Shown one piece after another: positions 32,531-41,708 of a stretch of DNA of 64,000 nt (the stretch's first letter is position 1; each line of letters opens with the position of its first letter). The DNA lies in NCBI GenBank assembly GCA_942491115.1, contig CALNZV010000008.1:186001-250000 (forward strand), given 5' to 3'. The notes below the pieces were generated by a model. The model was not told the origin of the DNA and did no database searches. It was given only the letters and a program-made list of their open reading frames with translations. The DNA is from CALNZV01 sp942491115 (GTDB taxonomy: Bacteria; Desulfobacterota; Desulfobacteria; Desulfobacterales; UBA5852). The position numbers were made by a program, and so were the translations under genes.

Positions 32531-34279
32531 ATGACCAAACGCATTGTCATCATCGGGGCCGTGGCGTTAGGCCCGAAAGTATCCTGCCGGATCAAGCGGC
32601 TCATCCCCGAGGCTGCGGTAACCATGATCGACAAGGACCGTCTGATTTCCTATGGCGGCTGCGGCATTCCCTATTATGTCAGCGGGGATGTCCCGGAGCT
32701 GGAAGGTCTCTATTCCACCAGCGCCCACATCATCCGAGATGCGGATTTTTTTCAAAAGGCCAAGGGTGTGGATCTCCTGACCCGGACCGAGGCGGTGGCC
32801 ATCGATCGCAAAGCGCGAACCGTGACGATCCGGGGACTGGATAACGGTCGTGAGCGGTCCCTGCCCTACGATCATCTGGTTCTGGCCACCGGAGCGCAAC
32901 CGGTGGTACCTCCCATCCCCGGAGCCGACCTTCCGGGGGTGACGGTGGTGGCCAATCTCTCCCACGCCAAAGCCATCAAGGATCGGGTAGCCTCGGGGAG
33001 CGTCGGCCGGGCGGTGGTCATCGGAGGAGGGGCCATCGGCATCGAGATGGCCGAAGCCCTGACCGATCTGTGGGGCATCGACACCACTCTGGTGGAAATG
33101 AAGTCTCAACTCCTGCCCACGGCCCTGGGGCCGGATCTGGCCGCTGTGGTCGACAGCCATCTCCGGCAAAAAGGCGTCCGGACGCTCCTGGGGCATTCGG
33201 TTGCGGGCATTTCCCCCACCGACGTCCCGGGCCGGCTGTCCGTGGATACCAGCGCCGGTCGACTGCCCTGTGATCTGGTAGTGCTGGCCGTCGGGGTAAG
33301 GCCCAACAGCGGCCTCGCCCGCTCGGCCGGATTGGACATCGGCACCACCGGAGGCATCCGGGTGAACCGATACATGCAGACCTCGGATCCGTTCATCTAT
33401 GCCGGGGGCGACTGCGCCGAGTTGAGAAACCTGGTCTCCGGCGATCCGGTTCACATGCCCCTGGGGTCGCTGGCCAACCGCCAAGGACGGGTAATCGCCA
33501 ACCACATGGCCGGCCAGCCCTCGGAATTCAGAGGGACTGTGGGAACCTTCTGCATTAAGGTTTTCGATATGGGGATCGCCAAGGCCGGCCTCACCGCCGA
33601 CCAGGCCCGAAAGGCCGGATTCGCTCCGGTCTGCACCGTGGTGGCGCAGCCAGACCGGGCCCACTTCTATCCCTCCCAGGAAATGATGCTCATGAAGCTC
33701 ATTGCGGATCGGCATACCCGCCAGGTGTTGGGTGTGGAAGCCATCGGACCCAATCCCGATGCCGTCAAGGCCAGAGTGGATGCCGTGGCCGTTTGCCTCC
33801 CGTCAAAGCCCGTATTGGAGGACATCTCGAATCTCGAAGTGGCGTATTCGCCTCCCTTCGCATCGGCCATGGACATCGTCAACAGCGCCGCCAACGCTCT
33901 GGAGAATACCATCGACGGCCGCCACAGACTGGCGGATCCCGTTGCGTTCATGACGAACTTCAAGACCAACGGGGCCAGGGTGCTGGATGTGAGAAGCAAG
34001 CAACAGGCCGGCCCCTTTCGAGCCCGGTACGGCGACCGGTGGCAGAACATCCCCCAGGAGGACCTGAGCTCCCGGATCGGGGAGATCCCCTCCGACGGAT
34101 CTCTGTACCTGGTCTGCGGTGTGGGTAGTCGCGCATATGAAGCCCAGGTGCTGCTGAGACGCCACGGCATCACCAATACCCGCAACATTCAGGGTGGCAT
34201 GAAGATGCTCACATCCCTGGACCCCGAGTTCGAGCCGTCGGAAAATTCAAAGATGGCACAGGCCGCCGGGGAAGGATAA
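32531..34279 (+). CDS. CoA-disulfide-reductase-like flavoprotein with C-terminal rhodanese domain
   Basis: About 582 residues from ATG 32531, with AAAGGA 10 bases upstream. An FAD-binding N-terminus (VIIGAVALGPKVSCRIKR) is followed by the redox cysteine of the CoA-disulfide-reductase family in SYGGCGIPYYVSG. The NAD(P)H fold is VVIGGGAIGIEMAEAL and the second FAD segment is FIYAGGDCAEL. A dimerisation domain and a rhodanese domain follow, with catalytic loop CGVGSR near residue 540. Such fusions reduce CoA disulfides, per/polysulfides or sulfur with NAD(P)H. The usual GGVAAG in the first FAD loop reads GAVALG. It probably belongs to the sigma-54-controlled unit. Confidence 0.9.
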   Translation: MTKRIVIIGAVALGPKVSCRIKRLIPEAAVTMIDKDRLISYGGCGIPYYVSGDVPELEGLYSTSAHIIRDADFFQKAKGVDLLTRTEAVAIDRKARTVTIRGLDNGRERSLPYDHLVLATGAQPVVPPIPGADLPGVTVVANLSHAKAIKDRVASGSVGRAVVIGGGAIGIEMAEALTDLWGIDTTLVEMKSQLLPTALGPDLAAVVDSHLRQKGVRTLLGHSVAGISPTDVPGRLSVDTSAGRLPCDLVVLAVGVRPNSGLARSAGLDIGTTGGIRVNRYMQTSDPFIYAGGDCAELRNLVSGDPVHMPLGSLANRQGRVIANHMAGQPSEFRGTVGTFCIKVFDMGIAKAGLTADQARKAGFAPVCTVVAQPDRAHFYPSQEMMLMKLIADRHTRQVLGVEAIGPNPDAVKARVDAVAVCLPSKPVLEDISNLEVAYSPPFASAMDIVNSAANALENTIDGRHRLADPVAFMTNFKTNGARVLDVRSKQQAGPFRARYGDRWQNIPQEDLSSRIGEIPSDGSLYLVCGVGSRAYEAQVLLRRHGITNTRNIQGGMKMLTSLDPEFEPSENSKMAQAAGEG

Positions 34280-34873
34280 GGCTGCCCGGCCACTGATATG
34301 TCGGCCCAGAGCGAAGCATGTCGGTACGGATCTCCCCAGGATCCGTGTCCTCGAAATCCCTCACCGTTTCCAGGGGCTGGGATCGGAGACCGGTGCTTTG
34401 CAGCACCGACGACAGCCTCACCGACGGTGATTGAGGTCAGAAAACAGCCCCTCGTGGGGTCATGGCACTTTCAACCCGACCCTTTCTCCCTCCTCCTTCT
34501 TTAAGAAAACCGGGAATAAATCACCTTCTCAGGCGATCTAACTAAATAAAGCCGCCGATCGGCCCTCGGCTGGCGTATGGACGTCGTCCGGATCGACAGC
34601 CGTGGCAGAGATACCCGGTCCTTGGGAGCGGGCAGTTTTACTCCACCGGCACTCCGGGGCTCCGTGGACTTTATCCTTGATGAGAGCGGACGGATAATTA
34701 GATTATGGCTTCCAACAAACCGCTGAGGGTCTCAATTGGGGTGGAGATAGCCGATGACGACTCCGCAGGGGATCGTCAAGGGACGGGATTTGGACTGTCA
34801 CCAACAGGGTCGCATAGGCGCGACCGGCGCTCGAGAGGTCCAAAAAATCCCGCCGGGCACGGCACCATTAACC
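34280..34873. other. intergenic region with consecutive hairpins
   Basis: A 594-base gap between the flavoprotein and the ECF sigma gene. Its first part (34326-34459) folds into four adjacent hairpins, listed separately. The segment 34500-34560 is A+T rich. The stretch 34754-34873 is an open extension of the sigma gene's frame without a recognisable domain; it may be untranslated leader or a longer N-terminus. Confidence 0.5.
34326..34459. ncRNA. candidate structured RNA: four consecutive hairpins
   Basis: ACGGATC/GATCCGT (34326-34332 with 34340-34346, loop 7), CGGTGCT/AGCACCG (34391-34397 with 34402-34408, loop TTGC), CCTCA/TGAGG (34416-34420 with 34432-34436) and CCCC/GGGG (34448-34451 with 34456-34459, loop TCGT). 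No uridine run follows, so this is not a simple terminator. It could be the 3' end of the flavoprotein transcript, a leader element or a small RNA; the strand is undecided. I do not recognise a known riboswitch. Confidence 0.3.
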
Positions 34874-35470
34874 ATGATCAAATCCATGCAGATACCTGTC
34901 ATATTCAAACACTTATCTCGCCGGTCCGGCAGGCAGGCACTGGGTGATCGCTTTTGGTCACTGGCTGCGGCAGAGGAGAAACGGTTGTACCGTCTTGCCT
35001 TCCGATATACCGGCAACCAATACGATGCGGAAGATCTTGCGCAGGAAACATTGTTGGCGGCCTACCGCAGCTTCTATCAACTCAGGGATCCGAAACGGTT
35101 TCGAGGGTGGCTCTTTGCAATTCTCCGCAATGCGTTTCTTAAAAAAAAACGATCCGAGCGCATGCGGACCGCCCCCTTGGAGGAGGACGGCAGAGATTAC
35201 TTGGAGGTCCTGGAGGCAGCCGCCTCTCAATACAATGCCGAGGAGCTCTATGCCAAGGTCTCTGAATCCCGGCAGGTCCAAGAATCCGTCGCCGGGCTGC
35301 CCGAAAAGTACCAGACGGTGATCCTTTTACGGTTTACGGAAGGGATGACCTACCAGGAAATTGCCAATGCGTTAGGCATCCCTTTGGGAACGGTCATGTC
35401 AAGGCTGTCCAGAGGAAAACAGATGTTGAAACGGAAGCTGCTGAAGCAGGCGCTTGGGGACGGCCGATAG
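34874..35470 (+). CDS. ECF-type RNA polymerase sigma factor
   Basis: About 198 residues from ATG 34874 (34886 also possible; neither has a clear ribosome site, and the frame is open from 34754). Region 2 is YTGNQYDAEDLAQETLLAAYRSFYQL...FRGWLFAILRNAFL; region 4 is LPEKYQTVILLRFTEGMTYQEIANALGIPLGTVMSRLSRGKQML. These are complete ECF signatures. The anti-sigma-like gene follows after 40 bases. It should direct transcription of stress or envelope genes, but no target promoter motif was identified. Confidence 0.88.
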   Translation: MIKSMQIPVIFKHLSRRSGRQALGDRFWSLAAAEEKRLYRLAFRYTGNQYDAEDLAQETLLAAYRSFYQLRDPKRFRGWLFAILRNAFLKKKRSERMRTAPLEEDGRDYLEVLEAAASQYNAEELYAKVSESRQVQESVAGLPEKYQTVILLRFTEGMTYQEIANALGIPLGTVMSRLSRGKQMLKRKLLKQALGDGR

Positions 35471-35510
35471 CAGCTGACGCGGCATACCGCTTCACTTGGG
35501 AGTGGACGAC

Positions 35511-36245
35511 GTGAACTGCAAGGAATTCAAACAATGGCTGCTGACCAAAGACCTTGACGATCGGGGAGATCTCGAATCCGCGCAGCGGCATCGCAAGACC
35601 TGTCGGCCGTGTGAGAGGCTCTTCGAGATGGACCATGGCCTGGATGGCGCCATAGAGGCGGAACTGGCGGCGGAACCGACGACCGTCGATGTCCTGTCCC
35701 GGGTTCGACGCCGGGTGAACGCGGGCGATGCCGTCACCCCGGTCTTCGGACCGTCCCGATGGCGGGTCGTGGTGCCTGCTCTGGCCGTCGCTGCGGCGCT
35801 CATGGTCGCTGTGGTGAACCACCGGTCGTCTTCACTTCCGAGTCCGGACGACATCGGTGCCTATGCCCTCGAAAACCATCTCAATCCCGAGCTTCAGACC
35901 ATGACGTTCACCGTCGGTGATGTTGCCGACGTGCCCCGATGGTTTGACGGTTGGGTTGGGTTCGGCGACGGCCTGGCATCCCTGCTACCGGCTGGGTTGG
36001 TTCCAGTGGGAGGACGACGGTGCCATATCGGCAACGCACCGGCCGCCTACCTTCAATGCAAGGAACGGGGACGGATAGTTTCTCTTTTCATTATCAATGG
36101 GAATCATCTTTCCCCGAAACTGGACGCCAGGAAGCCTTACGTCTACAGGGGGCAGGGACACACCGTAGAGATATGGCAGACTCAGGATGTGATCTGCGCC
36201 ATCGTTCGCGAAACAGACCGACCCTCTTCCCCGACGCCTGCCTGA
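35511..36245 (+). CDS. anti-sigma factor-like membrane protein with zinc-finger motif
   Basis: About 244 residues; GTG 35511 is preferred (GGGAG 8 bases upstream) over TTG 35496. An N-terminal HRKTCRPCERLFEMD gives the HxxxCxxC of zinc-binding anti-sigma factors. A single membrane helix (VVVPALAVAAALMVAVV, about residues 85-101) is followed by a ~140-residue outer domain. It probably sequesters the adjacent ECF sigma factor at the inner membrane and releases it on an envelope signal. The assignment rests on motif, topology and gene order. Confidence 0.82.
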   Translation: MNCKEFKQWLLTKDLDDRGDLESAQRHRKTCRPCERLFEMDHGLDGAIEAELAAEPTTVDVLSRVRRRVNAGDAVTPVFGPSRWRVVVPALAVAAALMVAVVNHRSSSLPSPDDIGAYALENHLNPELQTMTFTVGDVADVPRWFDGWVGFGDGLASLLPAGLVPVGGRRCHIGNAPAAYLQCKERGRIVSLFIINGNHLSPKLDARKPYVYRGQGHTVEIWQTQDVICAIVRETDRPSSPTPA

Positions 36246-36273
36246 CCCGCGGGAACCGGGTAGACCGGTCGGG

Positions 36274-36645
36274 CTAGCCAACCCAGGAAAATAGCGCGGT
36301 GCCGAGGACCAGCATCACGATACCGTAGAGGCGGTGGGTCTGTTCCGAAGCCGATTCGAGATATACGGCCCGAGCCTTCCGGAAGAGATCCCCGGGATTG
36401 AACCAAAAGACCACCGCCTTGACGACGGCCGCCCCTCCTAAAAGCCCCACGAACCAACCGTAGCGACTGCTGCCCATGGCCAGCAGCAGCAAAACGCCCC
36501 CCACCGCCGCCCCCACAGCCAGAGGCTTTCGATGTGAATCCTTCATGAGAGCGCTCAACCCCTTCCTGATCTCATCCGTGTAGAGAATTTCTCCCACTCC
36601 CGTCACAATGAACAGAAGCGCGACTACAACCAGAACCCATTCCAT
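36274..36645 (-). CDS. small membrane protein (123 aa)
   Basis: ATG 36645 has GGAGGG 7 bases upstream. The protein has three to four membrane helices: MEWVLVVVALLFIVTGVG, LAVGAAVGGVLLLLAMG, WFVGLLGGAAVVKAVVFWF and YGIVMLVLGTALFSWVG. No family is recognised with confidence. It follows mlaA on the minus strand by 61 bases and converges with the anti-sigma gene. Confidence 0.78.
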   Translation of the reverse strand: MEWVLVVVALLFIVTGVGEILYTDEIRKGLSALMKDSHRKPLAVGAAVGGVLLLLAMGSSRYGWFVGLLGGAAVVKAVVFWFNPGDLFRKARAVYLESASEQTHRLYGIVMLVLGTALFSWVG

Positions 36646-36706
36646 TTGATACCCTCCTGTTGGCTTAAACGACCGGGACAGAGTGGTCCGGTTCTTCATA
36701 GAAGCC

Positions 36707-37495
36707 TCAGTTAGCCACCTCGATCTCACGCTTTTTGGTATAGAGCAGGCGCAACAGCTCATACTCGAAGGGTGAGCCGGTTTCGTAGTAACGAAACTTG
36801 ATGTCGGCCCGAGTGTTCACCGCCCTCAGGCCGGAAAGGGCCATGCTGATGGTGGTCTTGCTCCACTCGCTGCTATCAACCTGATCCGCAGCGATGCCGG
36901 TCATGACCCAGTAGACGGCCCCGTCAACCGCCAATCCGCCGCTGTCCCTCAGGCTGGAGGGACCTAAAACCGGCAGCACCAGATAGGGGCCCGGACCCAT
37001 TCCCCAGGCACCCAGGGTCTGACCGAAATCCTCCGGCATTTCGCGATACCCGGCGCCCGTCGCCGGATCGAAGACCCCCCCAAGGCCAAGAGAGGTATTG
37101 ATCACGAAACGCATGGTGGCGTTGACACAGCCCTCCGCCTTGCCCTGAAGCAGGTTGTTCATAAAGTTGCGCACTTCCATCAGGTTGGAAAAAAAGCGGG
37201 TGACACTGCTGCGAACCGGCCGCGGGGTTACCCGGATATAGCCGCGGGCCGCCGGATAGAAAACATACCGGTCGAACATGGCATTGAACTGGTACATCCA
37301 CCGGTTGACGGCTTCGATGGGGTCGTAGACATCGATCGGGTACACGGTGTTCTTGTCCACCCAGACACTGACAGGCCGCTTCACGTCTCCGTCAGACGCC
37401 TTCACGGGGGCGGTCCAGAGCATCAGGGCCCCGAGAAGAACGGCCAGGAAAAGAACACCCAGCCCATGGTCGTCTGGGTTCCGTTTCCTCCTCAC
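36707..37495 (-). CDS. mlaA: MlaA (VacJ) family outer-membrane lipid asymmetry protein
   Basis: A 262-residue protein from GTG 37495 with GAGGAGG upstream. A signal peptide (to about residue 33) has no clear lipobox cysteine. The family marks follow: YDPIEAVNRWMYQFNAMFDRYVFYPAARGY, RFVINTSLGLGGVFDPA, EDFGQTLGAWGMGPGPYLVLPVLGPSSLRD. MlaA removes phospholipids from the outer leaflet with the Mla system. The rest of that system is not in the window. It overlaps the hydrolase gene by four bases, so the two are coupled. Confidence 0.92.
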   Translation of the reverse strand: MRRKRNPDDHGLGVLFLAVLLGALMLWTAPVKASDGDVKRPVSVWVDKNTVYPIDVYDPIEAVNRWMYQFNAMFDRYVFYPAARGYIRVTPRPVRSSVTRFFSNLMEVRNFMNNLLQGKAEGCVNATMRFVINTSLGLGGVFDPATGAGYREMPEDFGQTLGAWGMGPGPYLVLPVLGPSSLRDSGGLAVDGAVYWVMTGIAADQVDSSEWSKTTISMALSGLRAVNTRADIKFRYYETGSPFEYELLRLLYTKKREIEVAN

Positions 37496-38847
37496 CGCGT
37501 CGCCTCCTCGAAGAAGGCGAGAACAGCGGCAACCACCTCCTGATGGGCCAAATTGCCAAGATGACCGCCGGTTGGGAAAACGGTTGCTCTCGATTGGAAT
37601 ATGTCCAGCAGATAGTCCAACTCCCCCTGGGCAAGAATGATGTCGTCTTCGTTGTGGAGGAGACCGATATGGTCTGCCTCCCTGAGAAAGGACTCGATGC
37701 CTTTCAGGCTCGTCTGTTGTTTGATCTGGGCGTCGCTCAGGGCCGGATACCGGTTGCGGAAAAAAGGCAGAAAAAATTCATTGAAGTAATCCGTGAATCC
37801 TGTCCTGCCCAGTACCTTGTGATAATCCGTCAAGGAATCCGTGGGGCCCAGTTCCCGTTCCGGGGGCACGACAAAACCGGTCCGACTCATGACATCCGCC
37901 ACAAAAATCATGCTGATAGCGGCATTGCGAAACGACAGTCCGATCAGAATCTGGAGATCCTCCTCCTTCTGGGGATACACCTTGTAAATGTGGAAAAGAA
38001 AGTCTTCGTCAAATTTCAGCAGTTCATTTCGCCTGTAGATATCGGAGAAGAGGGTCATGTATTTGTCAAAAAACCGATCCACGGCGTCTGGATCCATGGA
38101 AAGGTTGTCTTCAAGCAAACGATCCAAGATACCCGCGGAATGATAAAGGCTGACGGGAGGATTGACCATCAGCACCCGCCTGAAGTCCAAGCGCTTTTTC
38201 TGATCATCGATGTTGGCGACCATCGCCGCCTGGGCCCCTCCCAGGCTGTAGCCCATCAAATGACATTCCGTAACATCGATGCGGTCCCGAACCCTGTCGT
38301 AGGCCATTGTCATCACGCGGTAAAGGTCTTCGGCGTCTTCGACGAGATGGCCCGGCACGCGGGTGGTCGACGCATTGACGATGAAGTTGGGATGGGTGGG
38401 TGACGACAGGGACAGCACATGAAATCCCGCGTCGTAGAAGGCTTTTTGGAACATCTGCATGGCCGCCGATTCGTGGCTGCTGCCGGTTCCGGCAATCACG
38501 AAAATAAGAGGGGCCGGTTGTTTCTGGCTCACGAGGGAAAATCGGAAAAACCGAGTGTACCAGAAGACATCGGGCACCTGGCGATTTTCGAATACCGTGA
38601 TCTCGTAGTCCTTGACCGGCGGGTATTCGGTCAGGGCCGGCTGGTAAAAACTCGGGGTTCCGATCACCGTCGCTTCGTAAGGGTTGATAAAGGGGTAGTC
38701 GTAGGCAGCGGCATGGGCAGGGACCCACCCGGCAAGGAGGACCAGGATGGCCGTCGTCAGCGCCTCCCCTATGGACACCCCTCCCCTGAGGACGACCGGG
38801 ACCCCACTCTTGGAACGCGATGCAGAATCTGAGCGATACCGTGTCAT
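37492..38847 (-). CDS. exported alpha/beta-hydrolase-like protein
   Basis: A 451-residue protein with a basic N-terminus, a hydrophobic export segment (EALTTAILVLLAGWVPAHAA) and an alpha/beta hydrolase fold. APLIFVIAGTGSSHES is the oxyanion region and HLMGYSLGGAQAAMVAN is the nucleophile elbow with the serine. A late histidine in FPTGGHLGN probably completes the triad. Pairing and overlap with mlaA suggest a phospholipase or lipid hydrolase in the periplasm, which is an inference. Confidence 0.82.
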   Translation of the reverse strand: MTRYRSDSASRSKSGVPVVLRGGVSIGEALTTAILVLLAGWVPAHAAAYDYPFINPYEATVIGTPSFYQPALTEYPPVKDYEITVFENRQVPDVFWYTRFFRFSLVSQKQPAPLIFVIAGTGSSHESAAMQMFQKAFYDAGFHVLSLSSPTHPNFIVNASTTRVPGHLVEDAEDLYRVMTMAYDRVRDRIDVTECHLMGYSLGGAQAAMVANIDDQKKRLDFRRVLMVNPPVSLYHSAGILDRLLEDNLSMDPDAVDRFFDKYMTLFSDIYRRNELLKFDEDFLFHIYKVYPQKEEDLQILIGLSFRNAAISMIFVADVMSRTGFVVPPERELGPTDSLTDYHKVLGRTGFTDYFNEFFLPFFRNRYPALSDAQIKQQTSLKGIESFLREADHIGLLHNEDDIILAQGELDYLLDIFQSRATVFPTGGHLGNLAHQEVVAAVLAFFEEATR

Positions 38848-38856
38848 CCCCGCCCC

Positions 38857-39480
38857 CTAATCGCCGACCGCCAGTTGGACGCCCAAGCCGACAAATAGGG
38901 CCCCGGCCAGCCGATCGATCCACACCCGCACCTTCCGGTAGCGCGTCCGGACAGGACCGATCGAGAAGAGACAAGCGACAAGCGAGTACCAGATGGCGGA
39001 GATGGCGACCATCAGGGCAACCGACAGCAGACCAAACCAGGCGGGAGCATCCGGGGGCATCGCCGCCGCGAAAAGACTGGTGACGAAGGCAGCCGTCTTG
39101 GGATTGGCGATAGTGGTGAGAAAACCCGATCGGAAGGCCGCCAGGGGCTCACTGCTTCCAGTAGGCCGGGCACCGTAGATGCCGTCGCCGGCGGATCCCG
39201 CCTTCAGCAGCCGGAATCCTAACCAGACCAGATAGCCGCCGCCCATGAGTTTCAGGGTCCCGTACAACAATGGAACGGTGGCAAATAGCAGAGCGACACC
39301 GAAGAAGCCCCCCATGCCCCAGAGGGTCGTCCCCGTGCAGATGCCCCCGACCACCCACAGGGCAGAGCGCCGATTCCGACCCACGGAACTCCGGGCTGTG
39401 ATCATAAAGTTGGGGCCTGGGGTTGCGGCGGCAATGCCCCAAAGGAGGGCGATACCCGTCAGGGTACTGAACGTGTCCAT
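38857..39480 (-). CDS. LysE/RhtB-family exporter
   Basis: A 207-residue inner-membrane protein with about six helices. The start is typical: GIALLWGIAAATPGPNFMITARSSVGRNRRSALWVVGGICTG. Later marks are YLVWLGFRLLKAG and FRSGFLTTIANPKTAAFVTSLFAA. The family exports amino acids or homoserine lactones. No ribosome site is evident before ATG 39480. The substrate is unknown. Confidence 0.9.
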   Translation of the reverse strand: MDTFSTLTGIALLWGIAAATPGPNFMITARSSVGRNRRSALWVVGGICTGTTLWGMGGFFGVALLFATVPLLYGTLKLMGGGYLVWLGFRLLKAGSAGDGIYGARPTGSSEPLAAFRSGFLTTIANPKTAAFVTSLFAAAMPPDAPAWFGLLSVALMVAISAIWYSLVACLFSIGPVRTRYRKVRVWIDRLAGALFVGLGVQLAVGD

Positions 39481-39572
39481 GAAGATTGAGCGTTCCCGGC
39501 CGCAGAAGATATCGATGGGAAGAGGCTGTCCTGGCGGTAAAGAGAGGCCGGGGGCGGCCGGCCCCTGTCACT

Positions 39573-40454
39573 TCAGCCGCATACCCGGTTCCTGCCGGCC
39601 TGTTTGGCGTCGTAGAGGTATTTGTCCGCCTCGGCGATCAGCTGCCGGACCCCTTTTGACGTATCTGAGGGTTCGAAGTGCTTGACACCCAGACTAATGG
39701 TCACCGGAAGAAGTCTATTCTTGTATCGAAACGTGTGCTCGGCGACCATGGCCCTAATTTTCTCGCAGAAGTAAAGCGCCTGATCCCGGTTGGTCTCGGG
39801 AAGGATGATCGCAAACTCGTCGCCTCCGTAGCGACATAACACGTCGTTGCGCCGGATCCGCTGGGTGACGAAGGCCACGAACTCCTTTAGGACGTAATCT
39901 CCGGCCAGGTGGCCGTGGGTGTCGTTGATGCTCTTGAAATGGTCGATGTCACCAATCACCAGGGAAAAAACCCGGTGGTATCTCAGCGCTCGGCTTATCT
40001 CACGGTTGAGGGAAGACAGAAAGTACTGGCGGTTGAAGGCCTGGGTCAAATCGTCCACCGTCATGAGCCGGTAGACGTTTTGATGGTATTCGCTTTCCAG
40101 GTTGTAGGTCGAAATGAACTTGAGGATGGTCTCCCCGACATGGATCCGATCCCCGTCATGGAGGGCAGCCGTTTCGATCCGCCGACCGTTGAGGAAGACG
40201 CCGTTGGTGGAGCCGGTGTCTCTGATCAGAATGCGGTCCGACTGGGAAACGATCACGGCATGATCCCGGGACACGCTGTCCTGGTCGAGATGAATGTCCG
40301 AAGTGTCGGACCGACCGATGGTCTGTTCCTCCTTTTCGATGTAGTAGCTTTTGCCGATGTTCTCCCCGTATATCACAAGGAGCGCGGCAGGACCCGATAC
40401 GGACTGATCGTAGAGGTGCTCGGGGAAATCGGCAATGATGGTCAGTTCATCCAC
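39573..40454 (-). CDS. FHA-GGDEF diguanylate cyclase
   Basis: A 293-residue protein from GTG 40454 (GAGGA 6 bases upstream). The FHA domain (about 25-115) contains IGRSDTSDIHLDQDSVSRDHAVI and DTGSTNGVFLNG, which bind phosphothreonine. The GGDEF domain (about 130-293) has an intact YGGDEF active site and an inhibitory RxxD site five residues before it (RRND). It should make cyclic di-GMP in response to a phosphorylated partner protein and be product-inhibited. No membrane segment. Confidence 0.94.
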   Translation of the reverse strand: MDELTIIADFPEHLYDQSVSGPAALLVIYGENIGKSYYIEKEEQTIGRSDTSDIHLDQDSVSRDHAVIVSQSDRILIRDTGSTNGVFLNGRRIETAALHDGDRIHVGETILKFISTYNLESEYHQNVYRLMTVDDLTQAFNRQYFLSSLNREISRALRYHRVFSLVIGDIDHFKSINDTHGHLAGDYVLKEFVAFVTQRIRRNDVLCRYGGDEFAIILPETNRDQALYFCEKIRAMVAEHTFRYKNRLLPVTISLGVKHFEPSDTSKGVRQLIAEADKYLYDAKQAGRNRVCG

Positions 40455-40592
40455 GTGCTGTCCTCTGTCCTTCAGTCCGGTCCAAGTCTGCTTGAACCCA
40501 GGCTGTCAATGGTTGCCATCCCCGGACCCTTCGGACCAGTGGGTCGTGGCGGCCGATCCGGCAACCACCGCCCTTGGGGGGACCCAGGCGGT

Positions 40593-41585
40593 TTACCCCT
40601 TTCCCTTGCCCCCGAAATACCTCATGAACTGGACCCTTTCGTATGCCGCAGGATTGCTGCTGGCGGACTGTGCCATCTTTCCCCTGAAGTCGGATAGTCG
40701 GTTGAATTGCTTTTTTTCCATCCACTCTTCCAGGGTTTTCAGCATCGTGCGAATCTGCCCCTTGCCGTTTTGATACAGCGACGACACCACCTGAACGGCG
40801 TTGGCGCCGGCAAGGATCTGTTTGATCACTCCCTCACCGTCGTGAACCCCGGTGGATGCAGCCAGATCGCAGTTGACGCGATCCGCCATGATGGCCATCC
40901 AGCGCAGGGATATGGATAAATCCGACGGGTTGCTGAACACGTTCGAAGACACCACCTCAAGCTTGTCGATGTCAAAATCCGGACTGTAAAACCGGTTGAA
41001 AAGAACCAGACCCGCGATGCCGGTATTTGAAAGCTTCTGGATCATCGGACCCAGATTGGAAAAATAGTAACTAATCTTCAGAGACAGGGGAATGGAAACC
41101 TCGCTTCGAACCTTTTCGATGATGGTGAAATAGGCCTTCTCCTTCTCCTCGGAGGACCGGTTGAAATCCGACGGCAGAAAAAACATGTTCAGTTCGAGGG
41201 CATCCGCTCCCGCCTTCTCCAGTTGGCCGGCAAAAGAAGTCCACTCATGGGAATAAACGCAGTTGATGCTTGCAATGACAGGGATCGAGACGGACTTTTT
41301 GCAGTCGGCGATCAGATCCGTATAGGTGCTGATTTTCTCATTCTTGATCTCGAAGTCATAGTAGTCGAATTGGTCCAGGTTGACGCCGTCTCGGCTGGCC
41401 TCCTTCAGGAAGTCTTCGTACTCGAGCATGATTTCTTCTTCGAAGATGGACTTCAGGACGACAGCACCGGCACCGCTGTCTTCAAACTCTTTAACGCCCT
41501 TTGCCGAGCGGCTCAGCCCCGAGCTGCCGGCAATAACCGGATTGGCAAGCGTCATTCCCAGGTAGTCTGTCGATAGATCAACCAT
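40593..41585 (-). CDS. dihydroorotate dehydrogenase-like flavoprotein
   Basis: A 330-residue TIM-barrel flavoprotein: MVDLSTDYLGMTLANPVIAGSSGLSRS, then IASINCVYSHEWTSFA, GADALELNMFF and ILAGANAVQVVSSLYQNG. The FMN-binding marks are those of the DHOD/PreA superfamily, but the set differs from PyrD and the usual catalytic Cys/Ser loop is not evident. AAGGAG lies before the ATG. A siroheme protein gene lies upstream on the same strand. Pyrimidine synthesis is not indicated by the neighbours. Confidence 0.85.
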   Translation of the reverse strand: MVDLSTDYLGMTLANPVIAGSSGLSRSAKGVKEFEDSGAGAVVLKSIFEEEIMLEYEDFLKEASRDGVNLDQFDYYDFEIKNEKISTYTDLIADCKKSVSIPVIASINCVYSHEWTSFAGQLEKAGADALELNMFFLPSDFNRSSEEKEKAYFTIIEKVRSEVSIPLSLKISYYFSNLGPMIQKLSNTGIAGLVLFNRFYSPDFDIDKLEVVSSNVFSNPSDLSISLRWMAIMADRVNCDLAASTGVHDGEGVIKQILAGANAVQVVSSLYQNGKGQIRTMLKTLEEWMEKKQFNRLSDFRGKMAQSASSNPAAYERVQFMRYFGGKGKG

Positions 41586-41708
41586 GTGCTCTCCTTTTGA
41601 TATCGGTCTTGATGGATGCGACTCCCCCCGAACGATTCCCCGGCATATTAGATCTCTCCTTGATTCCCGGGGAAGGCATCGACATTAAAATCCGGTTTTG
41701 GCAACAAA

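Noticed and set aside
40593..41585. Annotation as PyrD (pyrimidine synthesis)
   Set aside because: The barrel belongs to the DHOD superfamily, but PyrD-specific catalytic residues are not evident and no pyrimidine genes are near.
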